Origin: Pseudomonas fluorescens
Lineage (GTDB): Bacteria; Pseudomonadota; Gammaproteobacteria; Pseudomonadales; Pseudomonadaceae
DNA length: 64,000 nucleotides
Reading direction: 5' to 3'
Assembly: GCF_902497855.1 (NCBI RefSeq)
Contig: NZ_CABVHU010000001.1
Span: forward strand, 997,360-1,061,359
Part shown: positions 46,324-56,400 of the stretch, one piece after another
Position numbering within the stretch: the first letter of the stretch is position 1
Layout: the number at the start of each line of letters is the position of its first letter
Position numbers and translations under genes: made by a program
Notes under the pieces: model-generated
Seen by the model: only the letters and a program-made list of their open reading frames with translations
The model's database searches: none
What the model was told of the DNA's origin: nothing

Positions 46324-49300
46324 TCAGTCCGCTTTTGGCAGAGGAGGTTCCAGTTTCAGGAACAGTTTCTCGGCCAAGGCCGGGGCAATTTCCGCTTTTT
46401 CCAGATAGACCACGACACGGTTGTCCGCCCGGGCTTTTTCCATCAGTTCCTTACGGGTAAATCTGCGCTCTTCTATGGTTTTCAGATGGCCGTACTCAGG
46501 CTGTAATGCAGGCGTATCGACCGCCGGGTAATGGAAATGCGCATACCACAAGACGTTTGCCTCGCCTTTTTTCCCTTCTTTTATTTTGTTTTTGTCGCGC
46601 ACCGCATACTCGGTGAGGTAGTCACCCGCCTTCAAAGGGATGCGACTGCGAACCAGGTTGATATCGACAAATCCATTGACCCGCAGGTATTCGATCCTGG
46701 AGTCCTTGGGACGCTGTAGCTTGTAGCCCTCGGCGCACACTTCGCGAGCCCGTAGTTTCACGGCCTTCACCTCGTCAAGGTACATGCTCCGCAGTTCGCC
46801 GGCGCTTGCATCGGTGGCGTGGTCGCGGTTGATTTCGTTGGCCAGGGCTTCGAGTGCTTGCGCATGCTGGGTCAGCATGAGCTCCCAATCTTGCGGTTCG
46901 AGACCTTCGCGTCGGCTCGGATCCAGAAGTTTTTGCTGTTGAAAGCGAATGCTGCTTTCAATACCTGTACGCTCGCCCATGATCGTGTCCCCCGCGGCCT
47001 TGATTTTTTTCAAGGAGCGGACCGCAGGGGCGGGCACCGGCTCCTGCGGCGGAGGTGCGGCTACCAGCTGTTTCCAGACTCCTTCGCTGGCATGTTCGAG
47101 GTAAGTGGCGACGGTTTGCCCGGTGATCGGGTCCTTGATGTCGACAAAATTGCCCGGTTGCTCAGGATTGCTCTGGCGAAGGTCTCCCACCAGGCTACCC
47201 CTGTCGAGGGTCTTGATCACTTTTCTGGTGGCGGGTTTCGTTCTCGTGGGCCTGCTTGGCTTTGACACAGGGGCGAACCCTTCGTCAATGAGGATCAGGT
47301 CCGCCAGTTGTGTGTCGAGGCTGGTCCGGGCTTCGCTGAGGGACTTCAGAAAAGGGCTTGTAAATTCGTCACGCAAGTGACCGGAACGCATGTCGGTCAA
47401 TGAGTTCACGGCGTTCTCCATCCGCTCGTACACTGCGGCGATGTCCATGAGTACAGCCCTTTGCTCGGACGCAGAGTAGCCATCAGTTTCGCTCATCTCC
47501 AGATGTACGAGGATGCTTTGGTACGACTGATTGTTGCTGAGCTGGTTAACGAAATGCATCTCTAGTGGCTCTTCAGAGAAGAAGGCACGGTTCAACACCA
47601 GTTCAATAAGGATCAGCAATTCTTCATGCAAGATAGTGGTCGTGGATATGTATTTGATGTGGGCCGGCGCATCGTTCAATAGCCGTTGACGCTGGTGGGG
47701 ATCCGCCTGGTCAAGGAGTTTCCTGATTTCTGTCGCGGGCTCGATGCATTTTTTTTCTATATCGAGCTGCGCCTTTCTCTTATCGATGAACATCTCATAG
47801 GCGACTGTAATATCTTGATCCAACTCTTCTTCGATACGCATAAAGCGTTCAGAGGAGCTCTCACCGCGCTCGGACTCACCCACGAAAGCACGTTCTGCCC
47901 CTAGATAATCATAGATATTGACCCACCCACTAAAGATCTGCTGGACTATTTGATCGCGATTCTGGCGGTAGGACTCCTCGGTCCTGTCGACTGCCATCAG
48001 TTCGGTGAGCTTGTCGATGAGTTGGCGCGCCATTGGCAAAAACGCCGAGAATTTTTCATGGTGGTCATGGAATGCGATACCCCAATGCACCTTGGCTTGT
48101 GCCGTATCCACCTGCTGCTGTTCATGACGTGCGGTGATCGTTTCTTTCAGTGCCTCAATTGCTGTGCGGCGCAATTTCCAAAGCTGTTTCAGTTTTGTTC
48201 TTTGTGACTCCAAGGTATCGCTGGCACTTTTCAACGTTTCCAAGGTGCTTGCAACAGAATCATCTAGATCGGTGTACTCCGCCCTGATACGCATGAGGTC
48301 GGTCTCTAGCACCTCAACACGCTTCTCGCGCGCCTTGTTCCAAACCTTGAACTTGTCCTTGGGCATGCCGCCTTCCAGCTTGACCCCGCGATCCAGCCGC
48401 CAGTGTCCCTGTCCATCACTGGCAAGCTTGAAGCCGGGATGGAGAGGGCGCTTCGGATCGACCAGATAGACCTCGGCAAAGCCGGGTTCAATACTGACTT
48501 GAAACAGCAGCCCGCCGACGCTGGCGTGCCAGGTGTTGGCGATCCGGTACAAGCCTTTGTAGGGGCCGCTGGCTTGCGCAATTGGCAGGGTCTCAGGCCA
48601 AGGCACATTGACCGCGAGCAACGCATCGAGCAGGCGAGTGCTTGCCGTGGCGCTGGCAATGGATCGACCAAAGTCCACTGTTGTATGTCCGTTGGAGGGG
48701 GGCATGCCAGGTAGCGCCGTCGAGTCCTGTCGAACGACAGGAGTGCTGTGTGGACGTGACAGTGCATTCTCAACGTGGCGCCAGTCGGCAAGGTGCAACT
48801 CGCGGTCTTGCGGAGCCGGATCGGCCAGCGGCTGCCGGCTTCTGTTGGAGGGTGTGGCCGCGTGCAGCAGGATCATGGCGGTGTTGAGCAGCAGGTCGAT
48901 CAATGCCTGTTCGCGGGTGGTCGGGTCGACGCTGTCCAGGCCGGCCAGATCCTGCTCCAGACTACTGACCAGCACCAGGAACCAGCCCGCCAACATGGCT
49001 GGGCCCTGGATCAGCGGCAGCAACAAGGTATTGAACAGCAGCCAGGCACCTTCCATCAAAATCGCCCAACGGCTTTCGCTGTTGGACACTGAATCGCGGT
49101 CAGCCAGGTCGACCAGTGCCCTTGCGGTGCTGCTGAACAACTGGTTGAGCAGCGTGCCGTTGACGTGTGCGTGCAGCCATTCTTCGGCCCCTTCGTCGAC
49201 GGCCAGGGTCGCCGGTGCCGGTTTTTCATAAAAGCCGAACTCATCCCCGCTGAGGAAGTGAAGGAGGTGCGGTTCCTTGATGCCGCCGTGGTCGTAGATC

Positions 49301-51189
49301 GGACGCGCCTTGTCGGTCAGCCAGGTCAGCACGCTGTCCTGCAGCTCGCCGGGGGTGGCGATGGCGTCCAGCAAAGCCTGGCGTGTCGGGTATTCCTGCA
49401 GGGACTCGGCATACAACGGACGATAGAGCAGGTGCGGACCGACGTCAGTGTCGCGGGGCTCGATAATAAAGATATTGTTGACCTGATCGGGCACGGCGCC
49501 GGGTTTTCGGCACAGCGACAGTGGCCGCAGGACGATCTCCTGATCGTCGGCGATTCTGTCCGAGGAAGTCTCACCCAAGAGGGCCGTTACATAGCGATAA
49601 CCCTTGGCCGAGACGCCATAGAGTTTCCTGATCTTGTATTCCAGCGCCAGCATCGGCAACTTGACCTTGAGTTCGCGGGTGAACAGCGTCTCTCGCCGCC
49701 GGGCGTCGGCGGTGTCGGACAGCAACAGCTCGTTGATTTTTTGCGGATAGATGGTGCCGATGTCGACGCGCGAGATCAGCCCTGTGCTACCCAACAGGTA
49801 ATCGTCGTTCAGCCAGGACGGCAGTGTCTTGCCGTTTTTGGAGGAGAGTGCCAGTGTGCCCTTGGGCTTGCCGGCCAGGTTCTTCAAGGCCAGTTCCGTC
49901 AGCGACATCCGCACATGCTCGATAATGCCCGCGCCGCCCGGGTAGCCGGCGGCCACGGAGAAGTCCAACACCACATCGTCGGGATCGTATTCGGCATGAT
50001 CGGTCTGCAACTGCTTGCGCAAGGCGTCGCGGCTGAAGTCGTGGATGTTTTCAATGCCTTCGTTGTATGAGCGCCCCCGGTTCTGCTTTAACACTTGCGC
50101 CATGTCCTGCAGATGACGGTGGTAGGCGAACCGGTCGCCGCTATCGGCACGCTTGAGCCACTCGGGCAGTTGGTTGTTCACCTTTTGGAGAAGGGCGGGG
50201 CTGGCCGCGGGGGCTTTGGTAAACAGCAGCGCCGGGTCGGTGATTTTTTCCAGACGTCGCTCCAGTGCGATTTCACTGTTGTCCCGGAAGTTGAATGCTT
50301 GCAGGTCTTCAAGTTGCTGATTGAGGATCAGCCCGGCCTGCTGTTCAAAGACATTGCCGTCGGGCTCGTTGCGCCTCCAGGTCATGCTGTCGAATTGGAA
50401 CTGGCGCTGCATCCTGGTCCCCCAGGCGCTGCCGAAAGCTTCAATTGAATCATAGGTTTCGACAGCACCGCCGAGGCCGCACAGTAGCACCTGTCTGTCG
50501 CGAATCAACAGCAGGTCCGGTGTCAGCAGGTTCACCTGTTGTTGGTCCCGGGTGAGGGTGGTTTCAATGAAATAGGCATAGGTGAAGGGTGTGGTGCCGG
50601 ATATACGCTTGAGCCGATCCGGGCAGGCGGCGACGAGCGAGAGCATGTCCTGCTGGGTCTGGCTCAGATGTGAGCGACCCGCAGCGGCGGCGGTCACTTG
50701 CCCGTTGAGGACCTCTGCGAGCCATTGCCAGCGACTGATGCCATCGCTGTCGACCTCGCTCCAGTAGTCAGCCAGTGCCTGCTGAAAATAGAGGTAGAGC
50801 GTTGCAGGCAGCGCGTCGATGATTTGAGCGATGACTTGCATGTCGATATGCGGCAGGACGGCAGGCTTCAGGCGCGTGGGTATCTTTTGGGTCAGGTAAA
50901 ACGGCAGTTCGCGATGCGAGTGCAGATCAAGTAACCGCGGGTGGAGAACATGAGCAATCGCGACACTCGTCAACAGCTCAAATGTATAAACGCCAGAGGG
51001 GTGTGGACTGGCCAGCTTGGTAGTGAGCAGGTCCAGTTCCAGAGTTGGGTAGCGTTCCAGAATGCGCTCGCGCAGGGTATTGAAAACCACTGAGAACAGC
51101 GCCGGCCGATGGGCGAAACGTTCATGGATAGCCTGGGCGGGCAATTGGCTCAAGGTCGTGGATAATGCGGGGGTGTTCGGGTCGGGCAT
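46324..51189 (-). CDS. Giant dermonecrotic-toxin-domain/DUF6543-type protein, copy 1
   Basis: A 1621-aa protein, one of two intact paralogues in this array. The N-terminal region (HERFAHRPALFSVVFNTLRE onward, to about 650) is what I recall as the Pseudomonas DUF6543/dermonecrotic toxin group. A strongly hydrophobic stretch (GAWLLFNTLLLPLIQGPAML, then AGWFLVLVSS, about 705-745) could insert in a membrane. Residues about 950-1050 are predicted coiled coil, and the C-terminal 275 residues end in a compact domain with ANVLWYAHFHYPAV. No signal peptide or CDS for a secretion partner is visible. The ATG at 51189 has AAAAAGGATTTCGTC upstream; the extension to 51312 lacks homology. Toxin activity is not shown by any catalytic motif I can see. 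Confidence 0.78.
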   Translation of the reverse strand: MPDPNTPALSTTLSQLPAQAIHERFAHRPALFSVVFNTLRERILERYPTLELDLLTTKLASPHPSGVYTFELLTSVAIAHVLHPRLLDLHSHRELPFYLTQKIPTRLKPAVLPHIDMQVIAQIIDALPATLYLYFQQALADYWSEVDSDGISRWQWLAEVLNGQVTAAAAGRSHLSQTQQDMLSLVAACPDRLKRISGTTPFTYAYFIETTLTRDQQQVNLLTPDLLLIRDRQVLLCGLGGAVETYDSIEAFGSAWGTRMQRQFQFDSMTWRRNEPDGNVFEQQAGLILNQQLEDLQAFNFRDNSEIALERRLEKITDPALLFTKAPAASPALLQKVNNQLPEWLKRADSGDRFAYHRHLQDMAQVLKQNRGRSYNEGIENIHDFSRDALRKQLQTDHAEYDPDDVVLDFSVAAGYPGGAGIIEHVRMSLTELALKNLAGKPKGTLALSSKNGKTLPSWLNDDYLLGSTGLISRVDIGTIYPQKINELLLSDTADARRRETLFTRELKVKLPMLALEYKIRKLYGVSAKGYRYVTALLGETSSDRIADDQEIVLRPLSLCRKPGAVPDQVNNIFIIEPRDTDVGPHLLYRPLYAESLQEYPTRQALLDAIATPGELQDSVLTWLTDKARPIYDHGGIKEPHLLHFLSGDEFGFYEKPAPATLAVDEGAEEWLHAHVNGTLLNQLFSSTARALVDLADRDSVSNSESRWAILMEGAWLLFNTLLLPLIQGPAMLAGWFLVLVSSLEQDLAGLDSVDPTTREQALIDLLLNTAMILLHAATPSNRSRQPLADPAPQDRELHLADWRHVENALSRPHSTPVVRQDSTALPGMPPSNGHTTVDFGRSIASATASTRLLDALLAVNVPWPETLPIAQASGPYKGLYRIANTWHASVGGLLFQVSIEPGFAEVYLVDPKRPLHPGFKLASDGQGHWRLDRGVKLEGGMPKDKFKVWNKAREKRVEVLETDLMRIRAEYTDLDDSVASTLETLKSASDTLESQRTKLKQLWKLRRTAIEALKETITARHEQQQVDTAQAKVHWGIAFHDHHEKFSAFLPMARQLIDKLTELMAVDRTEESYRQNRDQIVQQIFSGWVNIYDYLGAERAFVGESERGESSSERFMRIEEELDQDITVAYEMFIDKRKAQLDIEKKCIEPATEIRKLLDQADPHQRQRLLNDAPAHIKYISTTTILHEELLILIELVLNRAFFSEEPLEMHFVNQLSNNQSYQSILVHLEMSETDGYSASEQRAVLMDIAAVYERMENAVNSLTDMRSGHLRDEFTSPFLKSLSEARTSLDTQLADLILIDEGFAPVSKPSRPTRTKPATRKVIKTLDRGSLVGDLRQSNPEQPGNFVDIKDPITGQTVATYLEHASEGVWKQLVAAPPPQEPVPAPAVRSLKKIKAAGDTIMGERTGIESSIRFQQQKLLDPSRREGLEPQDWELMLTQHAQALEALANEINRDHATDASAGELRSMYLDEVKAVKLRAREVCAEGYKLQRPKDSRIEYLRVNGFVDINLVRSRIPLKAGDYLTEYAVRDKNKIKEGKKGEANVLWYAHFHYPAVDTPALQPEYGHLKTIEERRFTRKELMEKARADNRVVVYLEKAEIAPALAEKLFLKLEPPLPKAD

Positions 51190-51243
51190 GACGAAATCCT
51201 TTTTCCTGTTCAAATCCGGTGCCTTCGTGGCGGCCGGGATTGC

Positions 51244-51260
51244 GGACCGATAATCGGTCC
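51244..51260. promoter_or_regulatory. Perfect palindrome upstream of giant gene copy 1
   Basis: GGACCGATAATCGGTCC has eight-base arms around one central A. The surrounding leader is conserved upstream of copy 3, where GGACCGATGATCGGCCC occurs at 58375-58391. It may be an operator or a 5'-UTR hairpin, 55 bases before the start codon. Confidence 0.5.
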
Positions 51261-51411
51261 GGCACAGCAAATCGCATTTAGTCGTCGCGAGTGCAGTATT
51301 GGGATACCACAAACATGATTAGCGCAACCTGAACCGCCGTATACGGAATCGTACGTACGGTGACGTGAGAAGAAAGCGGACGTAAATCCGCCTCCTGCTC
51401 GATGTCCCCAA

Positions 51412-53311
51412 TCAGCGCGGCTCCAACGGCAAGAATTCGCTGATCGCCAACTCATCGCTGATTGTCCCGTGATGAATGTCGATTTTTTGCTGAGGATCCT
51501 TGGCCTTCAACATGGCCGATTCATAGGTTTCATATCGCTGTTCTGTGGTCTTCAGAGGAGCTTCGGTATAATTGGCTTTCGCGTCAGCTGCGTTTGCATA
51601 GTGAAAGTGGGCGTACCACAAAGGTTGATGTTGCCCGTTGAGCAAAACGTATTCCTGCATGAAGTCTTTCCGGCCGGTTTTCAGCCGGATCCGATTGCCG
51701 ACGATCCGGGCGTAAATGACTTTGCTGCGCAGCAGAAACTCCACCCCTTCACTGTCCGGTGACCTGACCAGGGTCATGCGCTTGCGAAGTTCAGTCGCTT
51801 TGGTCTCAAGAGCATTTGCCTTGGCCCGCAGTCCGCTGATCAGGTCCTTATCCTGCCCGCGATCAACCGGAGCATTTTCATGGTCCGCGAGTTTGCCTGC
51901 AAGTTCTCTCAACTTCTTTGCCTCGCGCTGCAACTGTTCTTCAATTTCCTGTGGTGAACTCCCACGCCGCACATAACCCTCGATTTTATGAACCTGCTTG
52001 TCAACGTTGGCCAAGGCCTTGCGGGCATCGCCTTTGAGTTGTGGGTAGGGGGTCGCAGGTGTATGAGGTGTCGGCCGGCGGGGCTCGACGATTTCTTCCC
52101 AGACATTCGGTTCCTGTTCTCGAAAAGAAATCAGAGTGCTGTCTTCCAAAGGACTTTTGATGTCGACGATGTCTGCGCCCTGGTTGGCAATCCGTGGACG
52201 AAGGTCGCCAATCAAGGTGCCTTTGGTGTTGGTTTTGATGACCCTCTTACGACTCGCCCTCGGCGCGGGAGGTCTAACGGGGGGGGCGGCTGGGATTGGT
52301 TGAAGGGCCAGGCGATTCCACCTGTTCAGGCAGGCTTTGTAGTTCGTCAGCCAGCCGACGCTCGGCATCGACACGCAGTTCGCCGATGATCTCGCGTAGA
52401 CGATTGAAGGCGGTGGGTTCCAATTCATCGCTATTGAAAATGCCGATACTTTCCAGCGCGTCCTGCGTCTTGTTGTAGCGATCGACCAGATTATCAAACA
52501 CCGCAATACGATCGGCGCGTTCATAGACTTGCGAGCCTTGCAGCTCAGAATGCGAACGAGACAATATCACTGCGGGATCAACAGCGTCGTCCAGCCCTAT
52601 GATCGTTTGCACTCCCCACGTTTTGATACTGAGCGGGCGCAATATCTCAACTGACGAACAGACTGGACAACACTCGATCTTCTTCGACAGCTTTCAACCA
52701 ATCCGCTGCCGCTGCATTGCCCACCAGAATCGCCGGCGCAGGTTTTTCGAAAGGAGTGAAGTCGTCGCCGACATGAAAATGGACGATGTGCGGTTCATTG
52801 AAGCCGTTATTGGAGTAGATCGGCCTGGCACGATCGGTGAGCCACGTCAGTACACTGCTTAGCAGCGGTCCGGCGAGGGCGATCGCTTTGAGCAGATCAC
52901 TGCGGGTAGCATATTGCTGGAGGGCAGGCGTATACAGCGGTCGATAAAGGATATGGGGACCATCGGCATTCAGATCCTTGGCTTCGATGATAAACATGTT
53001 GGCGACCACATCATAGGCCGCGTCTGCCTTGCGTTGAAACGCCAAGGGCCTGATGACAATGGCCTGCTCCTCGACGATGCGTTCGGCGGCTGTGTTCTTC
53101 ATCAGTGCATTGACGTATCGGTAGCCCAGCCGGTTGAAACCGTGTTCGCCCTGGATCGAGTGTTCGAGCGCTTGCAGCGGTAGCTGAATGGCTCCTTGAG
53201 CAGGTGAGCGGTTTGCGAATGTAATGTCGGTCGGCTATTGAATTGGATGCTGACGGCACGCGCGATGATATCGGTTGAGTCCAGTGCAGTGGGTGTTGGC
53301 AATGTTGGCAT
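51412..53311 (-). pseudogene. Decayed middle paralogue of the giant toxin-like genes
   Basis: An ATG at 53311 with AAGGA upstream opens a short N-terminus (MPTLPTPTALDSTDIIARAV) like the intact copies. After about 30 codons a frame change joins it to ALEHSIQ...GYRYVNALM...LYRPLY...LSSVLTWLTDRARPIY, which corresponds to about residue 530-700 of the paralogues. A stop follows at 52645-52647. The next frame resumes in a region matching the later coiled-coil part, and a final frame carries GTLIGDLRPR...DIVDIKSP...LWYAHFHYANA and the end at 51412. At the last junction there are eight C where seven would keep the frame. About 60 percent of the gene is missing. It is 1.9 kb against about 4.85 kb for the intact copies. 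Confidence 0.85.
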
Positions 53312-53435
53312 GGTGCAATCCTTGGCACGTCTGGGATTGCACACAGTAAAAGGGGAAAATCCTCAAGGTGCGGTAACTGGATACCGCATATTGGAGAAGA
53401 ACAAGGATGCCCTGGAATTCATCCTCGCCGCCGAC

Positions 53436-53472
53436 AAAAAACGCAGCCCGAGTTTAGCGGGCTGCGTTTTTT
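53436..53472. terminator. Bidirectional terminator between decayed copy and copy 3
   Basis: CGCAGCCCG and CGGGCTGCG form a nine-base stem with a seven-base loop, with six A before and six T after. It lies nine bases after the stop codon of copy 3 and is well placed to end its transcript. Confidence 0.9.
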
Positions 53473-53480
53473 GGGTCGGG

Positions 53481-56400
53481 TTATAGTTGTTCCAGTTTCA
53501 GGAACAGTTTCTCGGCCAAGGCCGGGGCAATTTCCGCTTTTTCCAGATAGACCACGACACGGTTGTCCGCCCGGGCTTTTTCCATCAGTTCCTTACGGGT
53601 AAATCTGCGCTCTTCTATGGTTTTCAGATGGCCGTACTCAGGCTGTAATGCAGGCGTATCGACCGCCGGGTAATGGAAATGCGCATACCACAAGACGTTT
53701 GCCTCGCCTTTTTTCCCTTCTTTTATTTTGTTTTTGTCGCGCACCGCATACTCGGTGAGGTAGTCACCCGCCTTCAAAGGGATGCGACTGCGAACCAGGT
53801 TGATATCGACAAATCCATTGCCCCGCAGGTATTCGATCCTGGAGTCCTTGGGACGCTGTAGCTTGTACCCCTCGGCGCACACTTCGCGAGCCCGTTGTTT
53901 CCCGGCCTTCGCCTCGTCAAGGTACATGCTCCGCAGTTCGCCGGCGCTTGCATCGGTGGCGTGGTCACGTTCGATTTCGTTGGCCAGGGCTTCGAGTGCT
54001 TGCGCATGCGGGGTCAGCATGAGCTCCCAATCTTGCGGTTCGAGACCTTCGCGTCGGCCCGGATCCAGAAGTTTTTGCTGTTGAAAGCGAATGCTGCTTT
54101 CAGTACCTGCTCGCTCGTCCAATATCCTGTCCCCCGCGGCCTTGATTCTTCTCAAGGGGCGGACCGCAGGTGCGGGCACCGGCTCCTGCGGCGGAGGTGC
54201 GGTTACCAGCTGTTTCCAGACTCCTTCGCTGGCATGTTCGAGGTAAGTGGCGACGGTTTGCCCGGTGATCGGGTCCTTGATGTCGACAATATCGCCCGGG
54301 TCCTGCGACTGATGCGGTCGCAGGTCGCCCACCAGGTTGCCCTGTCTTTCGGTCTTGATGACTTTTTTGGTGGGGGCCTTCGTCTTGGCAGGCGTGTCTG
54401 GCACAGCGGGAGGGGCGAACCCTTCGTCAACGAGGATCAAGTCGGCCAGTTGTGCTTCGAGGCTGGTACGGGCTTCACCGAGGTGCTCCAGAAAAGGGAG
54501 TCGATATTCGTCTCGAATGAAACCGGAATCCGTGTCATGTAATGACTTGACGGCATTCTCCAAGCGCTCGTAATGCTCGAGAATATCCTTGAGTACGGCA
54601 GTCATCTCCTGCGCCAGATAGCCTGTGCTGGAGCGCATCTCTGCATGGGTCAATATGGTTTGGCTCAATTGAGGGTCGGCGAGCTGTTGGGCGAAGCGCA
54701 GCTCTGCCGGCTCTTGGGAGGGGTCGCCACGATCAACCAACAGTTCGCGAAGCGTCAGCAACCGGGACATCTTCAGGGTGGTGGTGGAGATATGTTGATC
54801 CTGGGGCGATATCATCAACAGGATTTGACGCTGGGCAGGGTCAGCTTCAGCGAGGAGCGTTTCTATTTTCTGTGCGACTTCGATCTGCTTTTTTTCCAGC
54901 TCAAGCAACACTTTTTCATTAATGATGAACGTCTCATAAGCGCTGGTAATCCCCCGGTTCAACTGTTCCTTCACACGGATGCTCAGTTCGGTCAGGTTCT
55001 CACCGGTCTCGATTTCATACAGGTCGATGCGAGACTCGATGAGGTATTCATAGGCCAGGGCCCAATTATTGTAATTCTGCAAGGCCACCCGGTTGCGGTT
55101 GCTACTGTGGGATTCATTGGTTCTGTCGATCGCTATCTGCTCGGCATGCTTGTCGAGGAGTTCGCGCAGCAACGGGGTAAGCGTCTCGACGTTTGCCAGG
55201 TAGTTATCGAAGGCGACGTTCAACTGCGTTCTGAGGCGTGACGTTTCGCGCTGCTCTTGTTCATGGCGCTCAGTGACCCTGGCCCGCAGTGCCTCGATCG
55301 CGTTGCCGAGTAACACCCAAACCTGTCTTAAGGTCTTTTTCTGTTTATCCAGATCCTTGCGGATCGTTTTAAGCGTTTCCCTGGATTCCTGAACAGCCAG
55401 GACCAGCGGGTGGGCTTGGGCCTTCAGGCCGACCACCTGGTTTTTGAGCGCAAGCAGGCGTCTTTGATGCACCCCGTCCCAGTCCTCGACCCTTTTCCTG
55501 GGCATTCCGCCTTCCAGCCGGGCCCCGCGATCCAGTCGCCAATGCCCTTGGCCGTCGCTGGCCAGTTTGAAGCCTGGATGGTCAGGGTGCTTGGGATCGA
55601 CCAGATAGACCTCGGCGAAGCCGGGTTCGATCCTGACTTGAAACAGCAGCCCGCCGACGCTGGCATGCCAGAGGTCGCCGATTCGGTACAGACCCTGAAA
55701 CAGGCCGCTGGCCTCAGGTCTTGGTAGCGTGGCCGGCCAGGGCACATGGACTGCGACCAGGGCGTCGAGCAAGGTTGCGCTGGCCTTGGGGCTGGCAAGC
55801 GAACGGCTGAAGTCCAGGGCGGTGCGTCCTGTCGCCGGGGGCTCTCCCGGCAGCGCAGCCGGACCCTGTCGGACCACCGGAGGGGCTTGCGGGTGGGGCG
55901 CGGCCAACGGACGACGCCACGAGGCGAGGTGCAGGTCGCTGTCCTGGGGTTTGAGCTCCGGCAACGGTGGTCGATCGGGATCGGAGGCAGCGTGCAGCAG
56001 CACCATGGCAGCATTGAGCAGCAGGTCGATCAACGCCAGCTCCCGGGTGGTGGGATCGGCGCTGTCGATTCCTGCCAGATCCTGTTCCAGGCTGCTGACG
56101 AACACCAGGAACCAGCCTGCCAACATGGCGGGCCCCCGCACCAATGGCAGCAGCAGAGAATTGAACAGCAGCCACGCCCCTTCCATCACAATGGCCCAGC
56201 GACTTTCGCTGTTGGACACCGAACCCTGGTCCGCCAGATCGACCAGCGCCTGCGCGGTGCTGATAAACAACTGATTAAACAGTTTGCCGTCGACCAGAGC
56301 CTGCAGCCATTTTTCCGCGCCCGTATCGACCGCCAGGGTCGCGGGGGCCGGTTTTTCATAAACGCCGAACTCATCCCCGCTGAGGAAGTGAAGGAGGTGC

